Below, piece by piece: positions 16,651 through 25,102 of a stretch of 64,000 nt of DNA. The notes under the pieces were generated by a model, which saw nothing but the letters and a program-made list of their open reading frames with translations, was not told where the DNA came from and did not search any database. The DNA is taken from positions 248,001-312,000 of the forward strand of contig NZ_QYAC01000005.1 in assembly GCF_016758195.1 (NCBI RefSeq), in the 5' to 3' direction. The position numbers and the translations under genes are program-made. Origin of the DNA: Leucobacter chromiireducens subsp. solipictus. GTDB taxonomy: Bacteria; Actinomycetota; Actinomycetes; Actinomycetales; Microbacteriaceae. How positions within the stretch are numbered: position 1 is the first letter of the stretch; every line of letters starts with the position of its first letter.

Positions 16651-17664
16651 ATGCGTGTTTTGCTGACAGGTGGCGCCGGGTACATCGGCTCGCACACCGC
16701 ACTCGTCCTGGTGGAGCGCGGGCACGACGTGATCGTGCTCGACGACTTTTCGAACAGCAGTGTCGAAGCGGTGCGGCGCGTCGAGGCACTCTGCGGCGCG
16801 TCGATCCCGGTCATCGAGGCGGATCTCGCCGATCCCGCGGCCGCTGCCGCGGCACTGAACGGCGTGGAGTTTGACGCCGTGATCCATCTCGCCGGGCTGA
16901 AAGCGGTCGGGGAGTCCGTGGCCGAACCGGTGCGGTACTACCGGGTCAACATCGATTCCACCCTGGTGCTCCTCGGGCTCATGCGGGAGCGTGGCGTCAC
17001 GAACCTCGTGTTCAGCTCCTCCGCCACGGTCTACGGGGACCCGCAGACCTCCCCGATCGACGAGCAGCACCGAGTCGGAGTGGGGGTCACCAACCCGTAC
17101 GGCTGGACGAAGTTCATGAACGAGCAGATCATCCGGGACGCGCAGGCCGCGTGGCCCGAGCTGAACGCGGTGCTGCTGCGCTACTTCAACCCGGTCGGCG
17201 CGCACCCGTCGGGCCGCATCGGGGAGGATCCGAGCGGGATCCCGAACAACCTGATGCCGTTCATCGCGCAGGTCGCGGTGGGCACACGCGAGCGCCTCAG
17301 CGTGTTCGGCGACACCTACGACACCCCGGACGGCACGGGGGTGCGCGACTACATCCACGTCATGGACCTCGCGGAGGGGCATGTCGCCGCGCTGGAGCAG
17401 CCGGCGCCCGGCGTCCGGACCTTCAACCTGGGCTCGGGCACGGGATCGAGCGTGCTCGAGGTGGTGCGCGCCTTCGAGTCCGCCGCCGGACGCCCGGTGC
17501 CGTACACGGTCGCACCGGCGCGCGCCGGGGATGTGGCCGCGATGGTCGCCGATCCGCGGCTCGCGAATGCGGAGCTGGGCTGGCGCACCACGCGCAGCCT
17601 CGACGAGGCGTGCCGCGACTCGTGGAACTGGCAGTCGTCGAATCCGGGTGGATACGCCGGATGA
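16651..17664 (+). CDS. galE: UDP-glucose 4-epimerase
   Basis: Short-chain dehydrogenase-type epimerase of 337 residues that interconverts UDP-glucose and UDP-galactose. The NAD-binding loop is GGAGYIGSHT (~6-15). FSSSATVYGDP carries the catalytic Ser, and the catalytic pair Tyr150 and Lys154 lies in NPYGWTKFMNEQ. YFNPVGAHPSG and VRDYIHVMDLAEGH are classical GalE stretches. Activity on UDP-GlcNAc is possible. Its stop overlaps the ATG of the LCP gene by four bases, so galE heads a run of cell-wall glycan genes. Confidence 0.95.
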   Translation: MRVLLTGGAGYIGSHTALVLVERGHDVIVLDDFSNSSVEAVRRVEALCGASIPVIEADLADPAAAAAALNGVEFDAVIHLAGLKAVGESVAEPVRYYRVNIDSTLVLLGLMRERGVTNLVFSSSATVYGDPQTSPIDEQHRVGVGVTNPYGWTKFMNEQIIRDAQAAWPELNAVLLRYFNPVGAHPSGRIGEDPSGIPNNLMPFIAQVAVGTRERLSVFGDTYDTPDGTGVRDYIHVMDLAEGHVAALEQPAPGVRTFNLGSGTGSSVLEVVRAFESAAGRPVPYTVAPARAGDVAAMVADPRLANAELGWRTTRSLDEACRDSWNWQSSNPGGYAG

Positions 17665-19052
17665 GTCTGGACCTGGAGCGTCCGCTCAGGAACCCGGACC
17701 TCGATTCGCCGCCGCTCATGACCAAACGCGCGCGGTGGCTCGTGGTTCTGGGATTCCTGCTGCCGGGCAGCGCGCAGCTGCTCGCGGGGAATCGCAAGTT
17801 GGGCCGCGTCGGGCTGAGCGCGACGATCATCCTGATCGTCGCGCTGCTGGCCGCGCTCGGCGGGCTCCTCTTCGCGCGCGTGGCGACGCTGTCGTTCTTC
17901 ACGAACAGCTTCGTGCTGCTCGCGCTCCAGATCCTGCTCATCGCCTACGCGGTGCTGTGGCTCGTCCTCGGGCTGAACACGCTGAAGCTCACCCGCCTGT
18001 CCCGCGTGCATCGCGGCTGGAAGCTGCCGATCGCGATGCTCGCGATCATCCTGACGCTGGTGCCCGTCACGGGGGCCGCGTGGGCCGCCTCGACGATTAA
18101 CGCGGGCCGAGTGCTGCTGAGCGGCCTCTTCAGCGGGGCACCCGCGGTGGAGCCCGTGGACGGTCGCTACAACATTCTGCTGCTCGGCACGGACGCCGGC
18201 GCGGACCGCGAAGGCATGCGCCCGGACAGCATCTCGCTCGTGAGCGTGGACGCGAAGACCGGGCAGTCCGTGATCGTCGGAATCCCGCGCGAGCTCGCGA
18301 ACGCGCCGTTCCCCGAGGACTCGCCCATGTACGAGCTGCACCCGAACGGCTTCGGTGTCGCCCCGAACACCTACGGGGAGTGGGGCGGCTGTGAAGTCGG
18401 CCGCTGCATCCTGAACGGCCTGTTCGCCGAGACCGAGTACTACTATCCGGAGCTGTACCCGAACGCGGTCTCGCAGGGGTCCTCGCCCGGGATCGAGGCC
18501 ACGAAGGACGCGGTCACCGGCGCCACCGGCCTCGAGGTGCAGTTCTACGTGCTCGTGAACATGGACGCCTTCGAGAGCCTGATCAACGCGCTGGGTGGCA
18601 TCACGATCGACGTGAAGGAGCGCCTCCCCATCGGCGGCGACGAGTACGGCAACAACGTCGAGGGCTGGATCGAACCGGGACTCCAGGGCATGGACGGGTA
18701 CGCCGCGCAGTGGTATGCCCGATCTCGCTACGGTTCCGCCGCGGGCGACTACTCGCGGATGGAGCGGCAGCGCGAACTGCAGGCCGCGATCCTCGCGCAG
18801 ATGAACCCGAGCAACGTGCTGCTGCGGTTCCAGGACGTCGCGGCCGCGGGCACCGAGCTCGTCGAGACTGACATTCCGGAGTCGATGCTGGGCCGCTTCG
18901 TCGACCTCGCGGCCAAGGCCCGGGAGCACACGCCGTTGAACGTGGAACTGGTGCCGCCCGCGGTGGACCCGGAGGATCCGGACTTTGCCACGATCTGGCA
19001 GTTGGTGGCTGACGGTGTGACGGCGGCGTCCGAGGCGGGGTCGCAGGAGTAG
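17661..19052 (+). CDS. LytR-CpsA-Psr (LCP) wall glycopolymer transferase
   Basis: Membrane enzyme of 463 residues that moves lipid-linked glycopolymers onto peptidoglycan. Four hydrophobic segments (~24-43, 50-72, 80-106, 121-144) precede the extracellular LCP domain (~165-430). LCP features are YNILLLGTDAG, RPDSISLVSVD with the phosphate-binding Arg and Asp, VGIPREL, and YARSRYGSAAGDYSRMERQ, the Arg-rich pyrophosphate site. Multi-span LCP proteins are common in Microbacteriaceae. It overlaps galE and is six bases from the phosphoglycerol transferase gene, so it probably attaches the polymer made by this region. Confidence 0.93.
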   Translation: MSLDLERPLRNPDLDSPPLMTKRARWLVVLGFLLPGSAQLLAGNRKLGRVGLSATIILIVALLAALGGLLFARVATLSFFTNSFVLLALQILLIAYAVLWLVLGLNTLKLTRLSRVHRGWKLPIAMLAIILTLVPVTGAAWAASTINAGRVLLSGLFSGAPAVEPVDGRYNILLLGTDAGADREGMRPDSISLVSVDAKTGQSVIVGIPRELANAPFPEDSPMYELHPNGFGVAPNTYGEWGGCEVGRCILNGLFAETEYYYPELYPNAVSQGSSPGIEATKDAVTGATGLEVQFYVLVNMDAFESLINALGGITIDVKERLPIGGDEYGNNVEGWIEPGLQGMDGYAAQWYARSRYGSAAGDYSRMERQRELQAAILAQMNPSNVLLRFQDVAAAGTELVETDIPESMLGRFVDLAAKAREHTPLNVELVPPAVDPEDPDFATIWQLVADGVTAASEAGSQE

Positions 19053-19058
19053 TTCGCA

Positions 19059-20633
19059 ATGCATGATGTTTCCGGGACTCCGACCGAGGCGGAGCGCCCG
19101 CCCTCCGGCGCGGCTGCAACGTGGCGCAGGCGTACCCTGGCGCTGCTCGGCTGGCTGCTGGTCGGGGTCGGCGCGGTGGCGGTGGGCGTGAGCCTGTGGG
19201 TGCGGCGCACCTTCGGCGTGATTACCATCGATCAGCTGCTCTCGAACCTGCCGGGCGGGGGCGGCGAAGGCGCCGGCGGTTCGGAGATCGTCGTGAGCGC
19301 CGTCGTCACGGGCATCCTGATTCCCATCGCCGCGGTGCTCCTGGTGGCCCTGCTCAGCGCACGGTCGCTTCGCGCGCTGCGCGAGCACGGGACCCTGCGC
19401 GCGTCGCGCGAACGGTGGGTGCGCGTCGGCGCGGTGCTGCTCGCCGTCGCCGTGCCGGTCGCGGGTCTCGGTCTGTTGGGCGCCACGATCGGGGTCAAAG
19501 ACTACGTCGCGGCGCTCGCCCGCGAAGCGGGCAGCGGGGAAACGATCGCGGACTACTACGCGGCACCCGAACTCCCGGTCGCGCGAGCACCGGGCGCAGA
19601 GCCCAAGAACCTGATCATGATCTACTTGGAGTCCGTCGAGGACGCCTTCGCCGACGACGAGATGTTCGAGAAAAACATGCTCGCCCCGGTGCAGGAGGCG
19701 ACGGCCGGGTGGGACTCGATCCCGCGCCTGCGGCAGTATGACGGGGGCGGCTGGACGATGTCGGGGCTCGTGAGTACGCAGTGCGGGATCCCGCTGCGCA
19801 CCGCGACGGCGGTCGGCGGCTCCGCGGAACTCAACGAGCTCGGCCTCGGATCGCCGGTCTCCGCATACCTGCCCGGTGCGACGTGCCTCGGCGATGTCCT
19901 CGCGGATGCCGGCTACCGCAACGTGTTCCTGGGCGGTGCGGACGCGCGGTTCGCCGGCAAGGGGGCGTTCCTGGAGAGCCACGGCACCGACACCATCCGC
20001 GACCTGCCGTATTGGCTGGACCTCGATGAAACCGAGGTCCGCGACGACTGGGGCCTGTCAGATCGCCGCCTGTTCGAGCGCGCCCGCGACGCGGTGCAGG
20101 AGCTGCGAGCCGGCGAAGACCCCTACGCGCTGACGATGCTCACGCTCGATACGCACGAAGGCCCCCGCGTCTACGAGTACTGCGACTGGGATACCGACGT
20201 CGCGATGACCTCAATCACCTTCTGTTCGATGCAGCAGGTCGCTAGTTTCGTCGCTTACCTCGAGGATGAGGGGGTGCTCAAGGACACGGTGGTCGTGCTC
20301 ATGGGCGACCACCAGAAGATGCTCGCGCAGGGCGGTAGTTTCTGGGACGAGCTCAACGGCGTGGAGGGGCGCACCATCTTCAACCGGATCTGGAGCCCCG
20401 ACGGGGTGACGGTGCGCGAGCCCGAGATCGACCAGTTCAGCGTGTACCCCACACTGCTCGAGCTGCTGGACTTTGCCCCGGAGGATCATCGTGCCGGGGT
20501 GGGGGTCTCGGCGCTCGCCGATCCCGCGACGGTCCCGGCGGGCACGATCCGTGATCTCGACGACGCCGACTATGCCGCGCTCGTGCAGTCCCGTGCCGTG
20601 GAGTTCTATCGCGAACTGTGGGCGGCGGAATGA
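19059..20633 (+). CDS. LTA-synthase/MdoB-like phosphoglycerol transferase
   Basis: Membrane sulfatase-fold enzyme of 524 residues. Three hydrophobic segments (~25-48, 72-95, 122-146) lead to an extracellular alkaline-phosphatase-like domain (~175-510). The probable nucleophile is Thr233 in GGWTMSGLVSTQCGIPL; this stretch is closer to E. coli MdoB/OpgB (phosphoglycerol transferase I) than to Staphylococcus LtaS. Metal-ligand regions are NLIMIYLESVED, LTLDTHEGP and VVLMGDHQKML. It probably transfers glycerophosphate, or a related polyol phosphate, from lipid to a surface glycan. It lies directly after the LCP gene in the same direction. Confidence 0.85.
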   Translation: MHDVSGTPTEAERPPSGAAATWRRRTLALLGWLLVGVGAVAVGVSLWVRRTFGVITIDQLLSNLPGGGGEGAGGSEIVVSAVVTGILIPIAAVLLVALLSARSLRALREHGTLRASRERWVRVGAVLLAVAVPVAGLGLLGATIGVKDYVAALAREAGSGETIADYYAAPELPVARAPGAEPKNLIMIYLESVEDAFADDEMFEKNMLAPVQEATAGWDSIPRLRQYDGGGWTMSGLVSTQCGIPLRTATAVGGSAELNELGLGSPVSAYLPGATCLGDVLADAGYRNVFLGGADARFAGKGAFLESHGTDTIRDLPYWLDLDETEVRDDWGLSDRRLFERARDAVQELRAGEDPYALTMLTLDTHEGPRVYEYCDWDTDVAMTSITFCSMQQVASFVAYLEDEGVLKDTVVVLMGDHQKMLAQGGSFWDELNGVEGRTIFNRIWSPDGVTVREPEIDQFSVYPTLLELLDFAPEDHRAGVGVSALADPATVPAGTIRDLDDADYAALVQSRAVEFYRELWAAE

Positions 20634-20654
20634 GTGCGGGACGCCCATCGAATC

Positions 20655-20669
20655 CGCCTAGAATAGGCG
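20655..20669 (+). promoter_or_regulatory. Small palindrome with TAGAAT before GT2 gene
   Basis: CGCCTA-GAA-TAGGCG, a perfect 6-base inverted repeat whose centre reads TAGAAT, a good -10 hexamer. A start about seven bases later would leave a ~35-base leader with GGAAAGGAAG before the ATG at 20705. Confidence 0.35.
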
Positions 20670-20704
20670 AGGTCCATCGCGACCCGGAAAGGAAGCGTGC
20701 ACCC

Positions 20705-21682
20705 ATGCGTGTGACCGCGGTGCTGGTGGCATACAACCGGCGAGAGCTGCTGCGAGAGTCGTTGGAGGCGCTCGCCGCGCAGAGCCGACCCGTCGACCGG
20801 CTCGTGGTGGTCGATAACGCCTCCGACGACGATTCGGCGACGGTGGCCGCCGAGATGCTGGAGCACTGGGGGGAGCGCGGCCGCTTGATCCGGCTCACCG
20901 AGAACACCGGGGGTGCCGGCGGCTTTGCGACGGGCATCGCCGCGGCCGTGGCCGAGGAATGCATCGACTGGGTGTGGGTGATGGACGACGACACCGTTCC
21001 CGGCCCGGACGCGCTCGCGGGGGCACTTGACGCCCACGCGCGATACCTCGAGAGCGGCCAGGACGACCTCGCCGTCATGGGATCGCGCGTCGTCTGGACC
21101 GACGGCGCCGATCACCCGATGAACACGCCGAAGGCGAAGATCCGGGCGAGCGCCGCGGAACGATCCCGCGCCGCCGCCGCTGGCGGCATGGAGATCCGCT
21201 CGATCTCCTTCGTGTCCGCGTTTCTCCGGGCCGACCGGGTACGGGATCTCGGCCTCCCCATCGCGGACTACTTCCTGTGGAACGACGATTTCGAGTACTC
21301 CGCGCGGCTGCTGCGCGGGGCGCGCGGCCTGTACGTTCCCGGCTCGGTGGTGACCCACAAGACGGTGAAGCGCGGCTCGAGCGATCAGGATCCTGGCCCC
21401 CGCTTCTTCTACGAGGTGCGCAATAAGCTCTGGGTGTTCCGGGCCAGCCCGGCGCTCTTCGGGTGGGAGAAGCTGCTGTACTCCGCCGCGACCGCGCGGC
21501 GCTGGTTCCGCACCTTCCGCGCTTCCTCGGACCGCGCGCAGCTGCGCGACTGCCTGAAGCGCGGCTGGCGCGACGGCTGGCGCACGAACCCGCGATCGAC
21601 GCGGGAGGTGTTGCGTGGTGCCGGGGTGCCCGTCGACGTGATGGTGGCAGTGGACCGCGCCTCGAAGCTCGAGGAGCGGTAA
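20705..21682 (+). CDS. GT2 glycosyltransferase, GlfT/rhamnosyltransferase-like
   Basis: Inverting GT-A glycosyltransferase of 325 residues. VTAVLVAYNRRELLRESL opens the fold, VVVDNASDDDSAT and ENTGGAGGFATGI follow, and the metal-binding triad is in VWVMDDDTVP (~98-102). YFLWNDDFEYSARLL (~194-208) is the acceptor-side motif. This pattern is shared by galactofuranosyl- and rhamnosyltransferases of wall glycans. ATG at 20705 is preferred for its strong GGAAAGGAAG; an ATG overlapping the previous stop would add 25 non-family residues. The donor sugar is unknown. Confidence 0.85.
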   Translation: MRVTAVLVAYNRRELLRESLEALAAQSRPVDRLVVVDNASDDDSATVAAEMLEHWGERGRLIRLTENTGGAGGFATGIAAAVAEECIDWVWVMDDDTVPGPDALAGALDAHARYLESGQDDLAVMGSRVVWTDGADHPMNTPKAKIRASAAERSRAAAAGGMEIRSISFVSAFLRADRVRDLGLPIADYFLWNDDFEYSARLLRGARGLYVPGSVVTHKTVKRGSSDQDPGPRFFYEVRNKLWVFRASPALFGWEKLLYSAATARRWFRTFRASSDRAQLRDCLKRGWRDGWRTNPRSTREVLRGAGVPVDVMVAVDRASKLEER

Positions 21683-21714
21683 CGCTGGGGCACGGGGGGA
21701 AAACGGAGCGCGCG

Positions 21715-23226
21715 GTGCACGGGGACGCGAGGTGGATTCGGCGCGTGCTCCCCGCGGCGCTGCTCGCCGCGGCACTCTGTGGTGGCGGCGTCGCGACGCC
21801 GGGGCTGGCGCTCGAAGCTGCATCCCCCGCGACCTCCCCGGATTCCCCCGACGCCGGACCGGTGATTCCGACACCCGAAACGCCGACCGCGCCCGACGCC
21901 GGAACCGGCGGCGCGATCGATCCGGCACCCACGAAACCCGACCCCGCCGATCCCGATCCGGAACGCCCGGATCCCGGCGAACCCGGCACGGGGACCCCGG
22001 AGTCAGGTGAGGGCGAGCTCGAACCGCCACACCCACCGACCTCGGCTGTGCCGCCGGGGGAATCTGAGCTCGGAGAGGCGGGCGGTGCGCACCCCGAGAC
22101 CGTTCCCACGCCGCCGAACGAGACGGTGCGGCCGGGCACGGTCGCGGTCGCAGGCACCCCGCGCGTGGGGGAGCGGCTGCACGCACGACTCGACGGCTGG
22201 GGGGCTGCGGGCGCGCGCTTCAGCTACCAGTGGCAGCGTGGCGGAGCCGCGCTGCGCGGGGCCACGGCGGACCACTACACGCCGGTCGCGGCCGATCGCG
22301 GCGAGCGGCTCAGCGTCACGGTGACGGTGCGACGCGACGGCGTCCCCACCCGCACCGTCGCGTCCCCCGTGACGGAGACGGTGACCGCGGGGCAGCTGGT
22401 GGCCCGCCGCCCGAGCATCGCGGGCACCCCTACGGTCGGGGCAACGCTCACGGCGTCGACCCCGGCGTGGGCACCCGCCACGACCCGGCTCAGCACCCAG
22501 TGGCTCCGCGACGGGGTCGCGATCCCGCACGCCACGGCCGAACACTATCGCCTGACCGCAGCGGACGCCGGTGCCGCAATTTCTGTCACCGTGACGGGTG
22601 AACTCACCGGATACACCATTGCGGCGGAAACCTCCGCCGCGACGACGCCGGTGCTGCGTACCCTCGCCGGTGCGCCGGTGCCGCGCATCTCGGGCAGCCC
22701 GCAGATCGGCACCGCGGTGCGCGTGCGCACGGGCGATTGGACGCCTGGCGGCGTCGACCTCGCGCTGCAGTGGTGCCGCAACGGGGCCCCGATCCCCGGG
22801 GCGACCGATCACAGCTACGCGCCGAGCGGCGCGGACGCCGGGTCGGTACTCACCGTGACCGTGACGGGGACGAAGCCCGGCTACGCACCGGTCACCAAAA
22901 CCTCGGCCGGGGCACCCGTGCTGAGCGAGCTGCGCGTGCCGCAGCCGTGGATTCGCGGCGGCGCCGGCGTCGGTGGGGTCCTGACCGTCGAGCGGGGTGC
23001 CTGGCCAGCCGCCACGGTGCCGCGATTCCAATGGTTCCGCGGCGCGTCACCGATCCCGGGGGCAACCGCAGCGCACTACGTCCCGGGACCGCGAGATGCC
23101 GGTTTCCCGCTGCGTGTGCTGGTGCGGGGCGAGCGTGCGGGGCACACCTCTGACGCCCGGATCACCGCACCGGTCTGGATCGCGCGCACACCCGCACCGG
23201 ATAGGCTGAGTGACCATGCCGAGTAG
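21715..23226 (+). CDS. Secreted protein with Pro/Asp-rich linker and four Ig-like repeats
   Basis: Predicted exported protein of 503 residues. A signal peptide with a long hydrophobic core ends around residue 37 (LALEA). A linker of about 100 residues rich in Pro, Asp, Glu and Gly follows (~40-138). Four repeats of ~85-90 residues then run to the end, each with the pattern P-x-I-x-G-x-x-x-V-G, Q-W-x-R-x-G-x-x-I-x-GAT and ADAG-x-x-x-V-x-V-x-G. These are Ig-like beta-sandwich repeats found in many actinobacterial surface proteins. There is no enzymatic domain, anchor motif or SLH repeat, so retention may depend on the repeats. It starts at GTG with AAACGGAG before it. The next gene has the same repeats. 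Confidence 0.78.
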   Translation: MHGDARWIRRVLPAALLAAALCGGGVATPGLALEAASPATSPDSPDAGPVIPTPETPTAPDAGTGGAIDPAPTKPDPADPDPERPDPGEPGTGTPESGEGELEPPHPPTSAVPPGESELGEAGGAHPETVPTPPNETVRPGTVAVAGTPRVGERLHARLDGWGAAGARFSYQWQRGGAALRGATADHYTPVAADRGERLSVTVTVRRDGVPTRTVASPVTETVTAGQLVARRPSIAGTPTVGATLTASTPAWAPATTRLSTQWLRDGVAIPHATAEHYRLTAADAGAAISVTVTGELTGYTIAAETSAATTPVLRTLAGAPVPRISGSPQIGTAVRVRTGDWTPGGVDLALQWCRNGAPIPGATDHSYAPSGADAGSVLTVTVTGTKPGYAPVTKTSAGAPVLSELRVPQPWIRGGAGVGGVLTVERGAWPAATVPRFQWFRGASPIPGATAAHYVPGPRDAGFPLRVLVRGERAGHTSDARITAPVWIARTPAPDRLSDHAE

Positions 23227-23233
23227 CCCCTGA
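23199..23233 (+). repeat. Remnant copy of the promoter and start of the GT2 gene at 25103
   Basis: The last 30 bases of the preceding gene plus a few beyond read GGATAGGCTG, seven bases, ATGCCGA, then a stop after five codons (MPSSP). The same elements, GGATAGGCTG, eight bases, ATGCCGA, begin the GT2 gene at 25085-25109 (MPNSAEP). This looks like the severed 5' end of a GT2 copy. Confidence 0.5.
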
Positions 23234-23286
23234 AAGTTCTGCGACTAGCAAACGCATTCACGCATAGAATCTGCATCATGCTCCAT

Positions 23287-23296
23287 GTGTATACAC
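23287..23296. promoter_or_regulatory. AT-rich palindrome upstream of second Ig-like gene
   Basis: GTGTATACAC, a perfect 10-base palindrome in a 103-base AT-rich gap that contrasts with its surroundings. It contains TATACA and is followed by TAATAG and TAGTCT, so it may be part of a promoter or a regulator site. Confidence 0.3.
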
Positions 23297-23329
23297 TTAA
23301 TAGTCTGTGTAAAAACATTGGGAGACTTC

Positions 23330-25069
23330 ATGCGTAAGCTACTTGGCGTCCTGCTCACGGTGGGTCTGATGCTCGGCGTCCCCACGGCCCCAAGCTACGC
23401 CAATGACGTCGCGCCGCCCACGGAAACTCTTGTCGGTGTCGATTTGACCGGAGAGCCTCCAGTGGTGTCCGCCGCAGAAGCGGATGAAACCGAGTCGGAG
23501 GCCGTCGAACCCACCGAACCTGGCCCTACGACAGCTGAGCCCATCGCGGCACCCACGGTGCTTCCCAGCGTCAGCGGAACTGCGCAGGTTGAGCAGACGC
23601 TCCGCGGCGCGGTGGGGGAGTGGAACGGCGAAGACCTTGCTTTCGCGCTGCAATGGCAGGTCGATGAGGTGGACGTTCCCGGTGCGGCCGGTGAGACATT
23701 CCTGCTGCTTCGCGACTACGCAAACAAGAACGTCAGGCTCGCGGTCACCGCGTCGCGGCCTGGGGTCGAACCGATGACAGTCTTCTCCGAGTCTGTGCAG
23801 ATTACCGCTGGCCTGCTTGTGGCTGGTGCGCTGAAAGTTTCGGGTTCCACAAGTGTGGGCCAAAAGCTGAGCGTGACGGCGCAGAGTTCTCAGCCGAGCG
23901 GTGCCACGCTGAGCTACCAGTGGAAGCGCGCGGGCGCGACGATCCCCGGCGCGACCCAGGCGAGCTATACACTCACCGCGCAGGACCTCGGCAAACAGAT
24001 CACGGTGACAGTAACGTCGACTGTGACGGGCTTTGCGCCAGCCGTCGCCTCCGCCGGGGCGGGCAAGACAATCTCCGCCGGTGCTTTGACGACGGTCACG
24101 CCCAGGGTTTCCGGCGGAGCAGTGGTCGGAACCACCCTCAAGAGTTCGGTGGGCAGCTGGACGCCGAGCGGGACCGCGCTGAAGTACCAGTGGAAGCGCA
24201 ATGGCGTGGCCATCGCGAGGGCGACGGGATCGAATTACCAGCTCACAACGGCGGACGCTGGCAAGAAGATCACGCTGAGCGTCACCGGCTCGCTGGCCGG
24301 GTACACGAGTCGGACCATTACCTCCGCCCCCACCGGAACCGTGCTTCGTGTGCTCTCCGCGTCCCCGGTGCCGAAAATTTCGGGTACCGCGAAGGTCGGC
24401 GCGAAACTCACCGTGTCGGCGGGAACCTGGAAGCCCGCCCCCGTGACGCTGTCCTACCAGTGGCTGCGCAATGGCAAAGCGATCTCGGGGGCGATAAAGC
24501 CCAGCTACACGCTTGCGAAGGCAGACGGCGGCGCTCAGATTACAGTTCGGGTGACCGGCAAGAAACCGGGATATGCAAGCGTCACCAAGGTCGCGAGTTC
24601 GCGGAGTATCCCGAAGGTATTGAGCGGAGCGCAGCCGAAGATCTCCGGCTCGGCGCTGGTGGGCTCAAAGCTGACCGTGGGCCGCGGGAAGTGGACAGCC
24701 GGCACGAAGCTCAGCACGCAGTGGCTACGCAACGGTACTGCGATCCGCGGTGCCACGGACGCGAGCTACACGCTGCGAAGCGCTGATATCGGCACGAAGA
24801 TCTCGGTCCGAGTGACCGGCTCACAGAGCGGCTATTCCACGGCGTCACGGGTGTCCGCGGCCACCGCCACGGTGAAGACTCCCAGCCGGACGAAGCCAAG
24901 CTCTGGTGGGAACTGTCCGGCTTGGGCCCCCATTAAAGGGAACCAAGGGCGGTATGACTGGATCTACCATGTTCCGGGCAGTACGTATTACAGCCGCACA
25001 ATCCCAGAGGAGTGCTTCTCGACCACGCGAGCTGCCGAGGCAGCAGGCTACCGAGCACCTCTCCGGTAA
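23330..25069 (+). CDS. Secreted Ig-like repeat protein with Cys-paired C-terminal ('sunset'-type) domain
   Basis: Exported protein of 579 residues, related to the preceding gene product. A signal peptide covers ~1-24 (to YAND), an acidic Thr/Glu/Pro linker ~25-75, and five Ig-like repeats ~78-520, with YQWKRxGxxIxGATxxSYxLT and the G-W-T/K-P pattern. The last ~50 residues form a separate domain with CPAWAPIKGNQG, YHVPGSTYYSRT, PEECFSTTRAAEAAGYR, matching what I know as the 'sunset' domain, a small possibly metal-binding fold found at the ends of secreted actinobacterial proteins. GGGAGA lies just before ATG 23330. Its base composition is less GC-rich than the preceding gene. No enzymatic activity is apparent. 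Confidence 0.78.
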   Translation: MRKLLGVLLTVGLMLGVPTAPSYANDVAPPTETLVGVDLTGEPPVVSAAEADETESEAVEPTEPGPTTAEPIAAPTVLPSVSGTAQVEQTLRGAVGEWNGEDLAFALQWQVDEVDVPGAAGETFLLLRDYANKNVRLAVTASRPGVEPMTVFSESVQITAGLLVAGALKVSGSTSVGQKLSVTAQSSQPSGATLSYQWKRAGATIPGATQASYTLTAQDLGKQITVTVTSTVTGFAPAVASAGAGKTISAGALTTVTPRVSGGAVVGTTLKSSVGSWTPSGTALKYQWKRNGVAIARATGSNYQLTTADAGKKITLSVTGSLAGYTSRTITSAPTGTVLRVLSASPVPKISGTAKVGAKLTVSAGTWKPAPVTLSYQWLRNGKAISGAIKPSYTLAKADGGAQITVRVTGKKPGYASVTKVASSRSIPKVLSGAQPKISGSALVGSKLTVGRGKWTAGTKLSTQWLRNGTAIRGATDASYTLRSADIGTKISVRVTGSQSGYSTASRVSAATATVKTPSRTKPSSGGNCPAWAPIKGNQGRYDWIYHVPGSTYYSRTIPEECFSTTRAAEAAGYRAPLR

Positions 25070-25102
25070 CGAGTGATTGCGCCAGGATAGGCTGGGACAA
25101 CT

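Noticed and set aside
17349-19982. Open frame of 877 codons on the minus strand across galE, LCP and phosphoglycerol transferase genes
   Set aside because: It lies opposite three well-supported genes, is Arg/His/Gly-rich and has no family features; long antisense frames are expected in DNA this GC-rich.
20630-20704. ATG overlapping the phosphoglycerol transferase stop as the start of the GT2 gene
   Set aside because: It adds 25 residues that do not fit the GT2 fold and lacks a ribosome binding site; ATG 20705 has a strong one and begins at the first beta strand.
23216-23233. Five-codon reading frame MPSSP as a gene
   Set aside because: It is better explained as a cut-off copy of the GT2 gene start at 25103, so it was recorded as a repeat.
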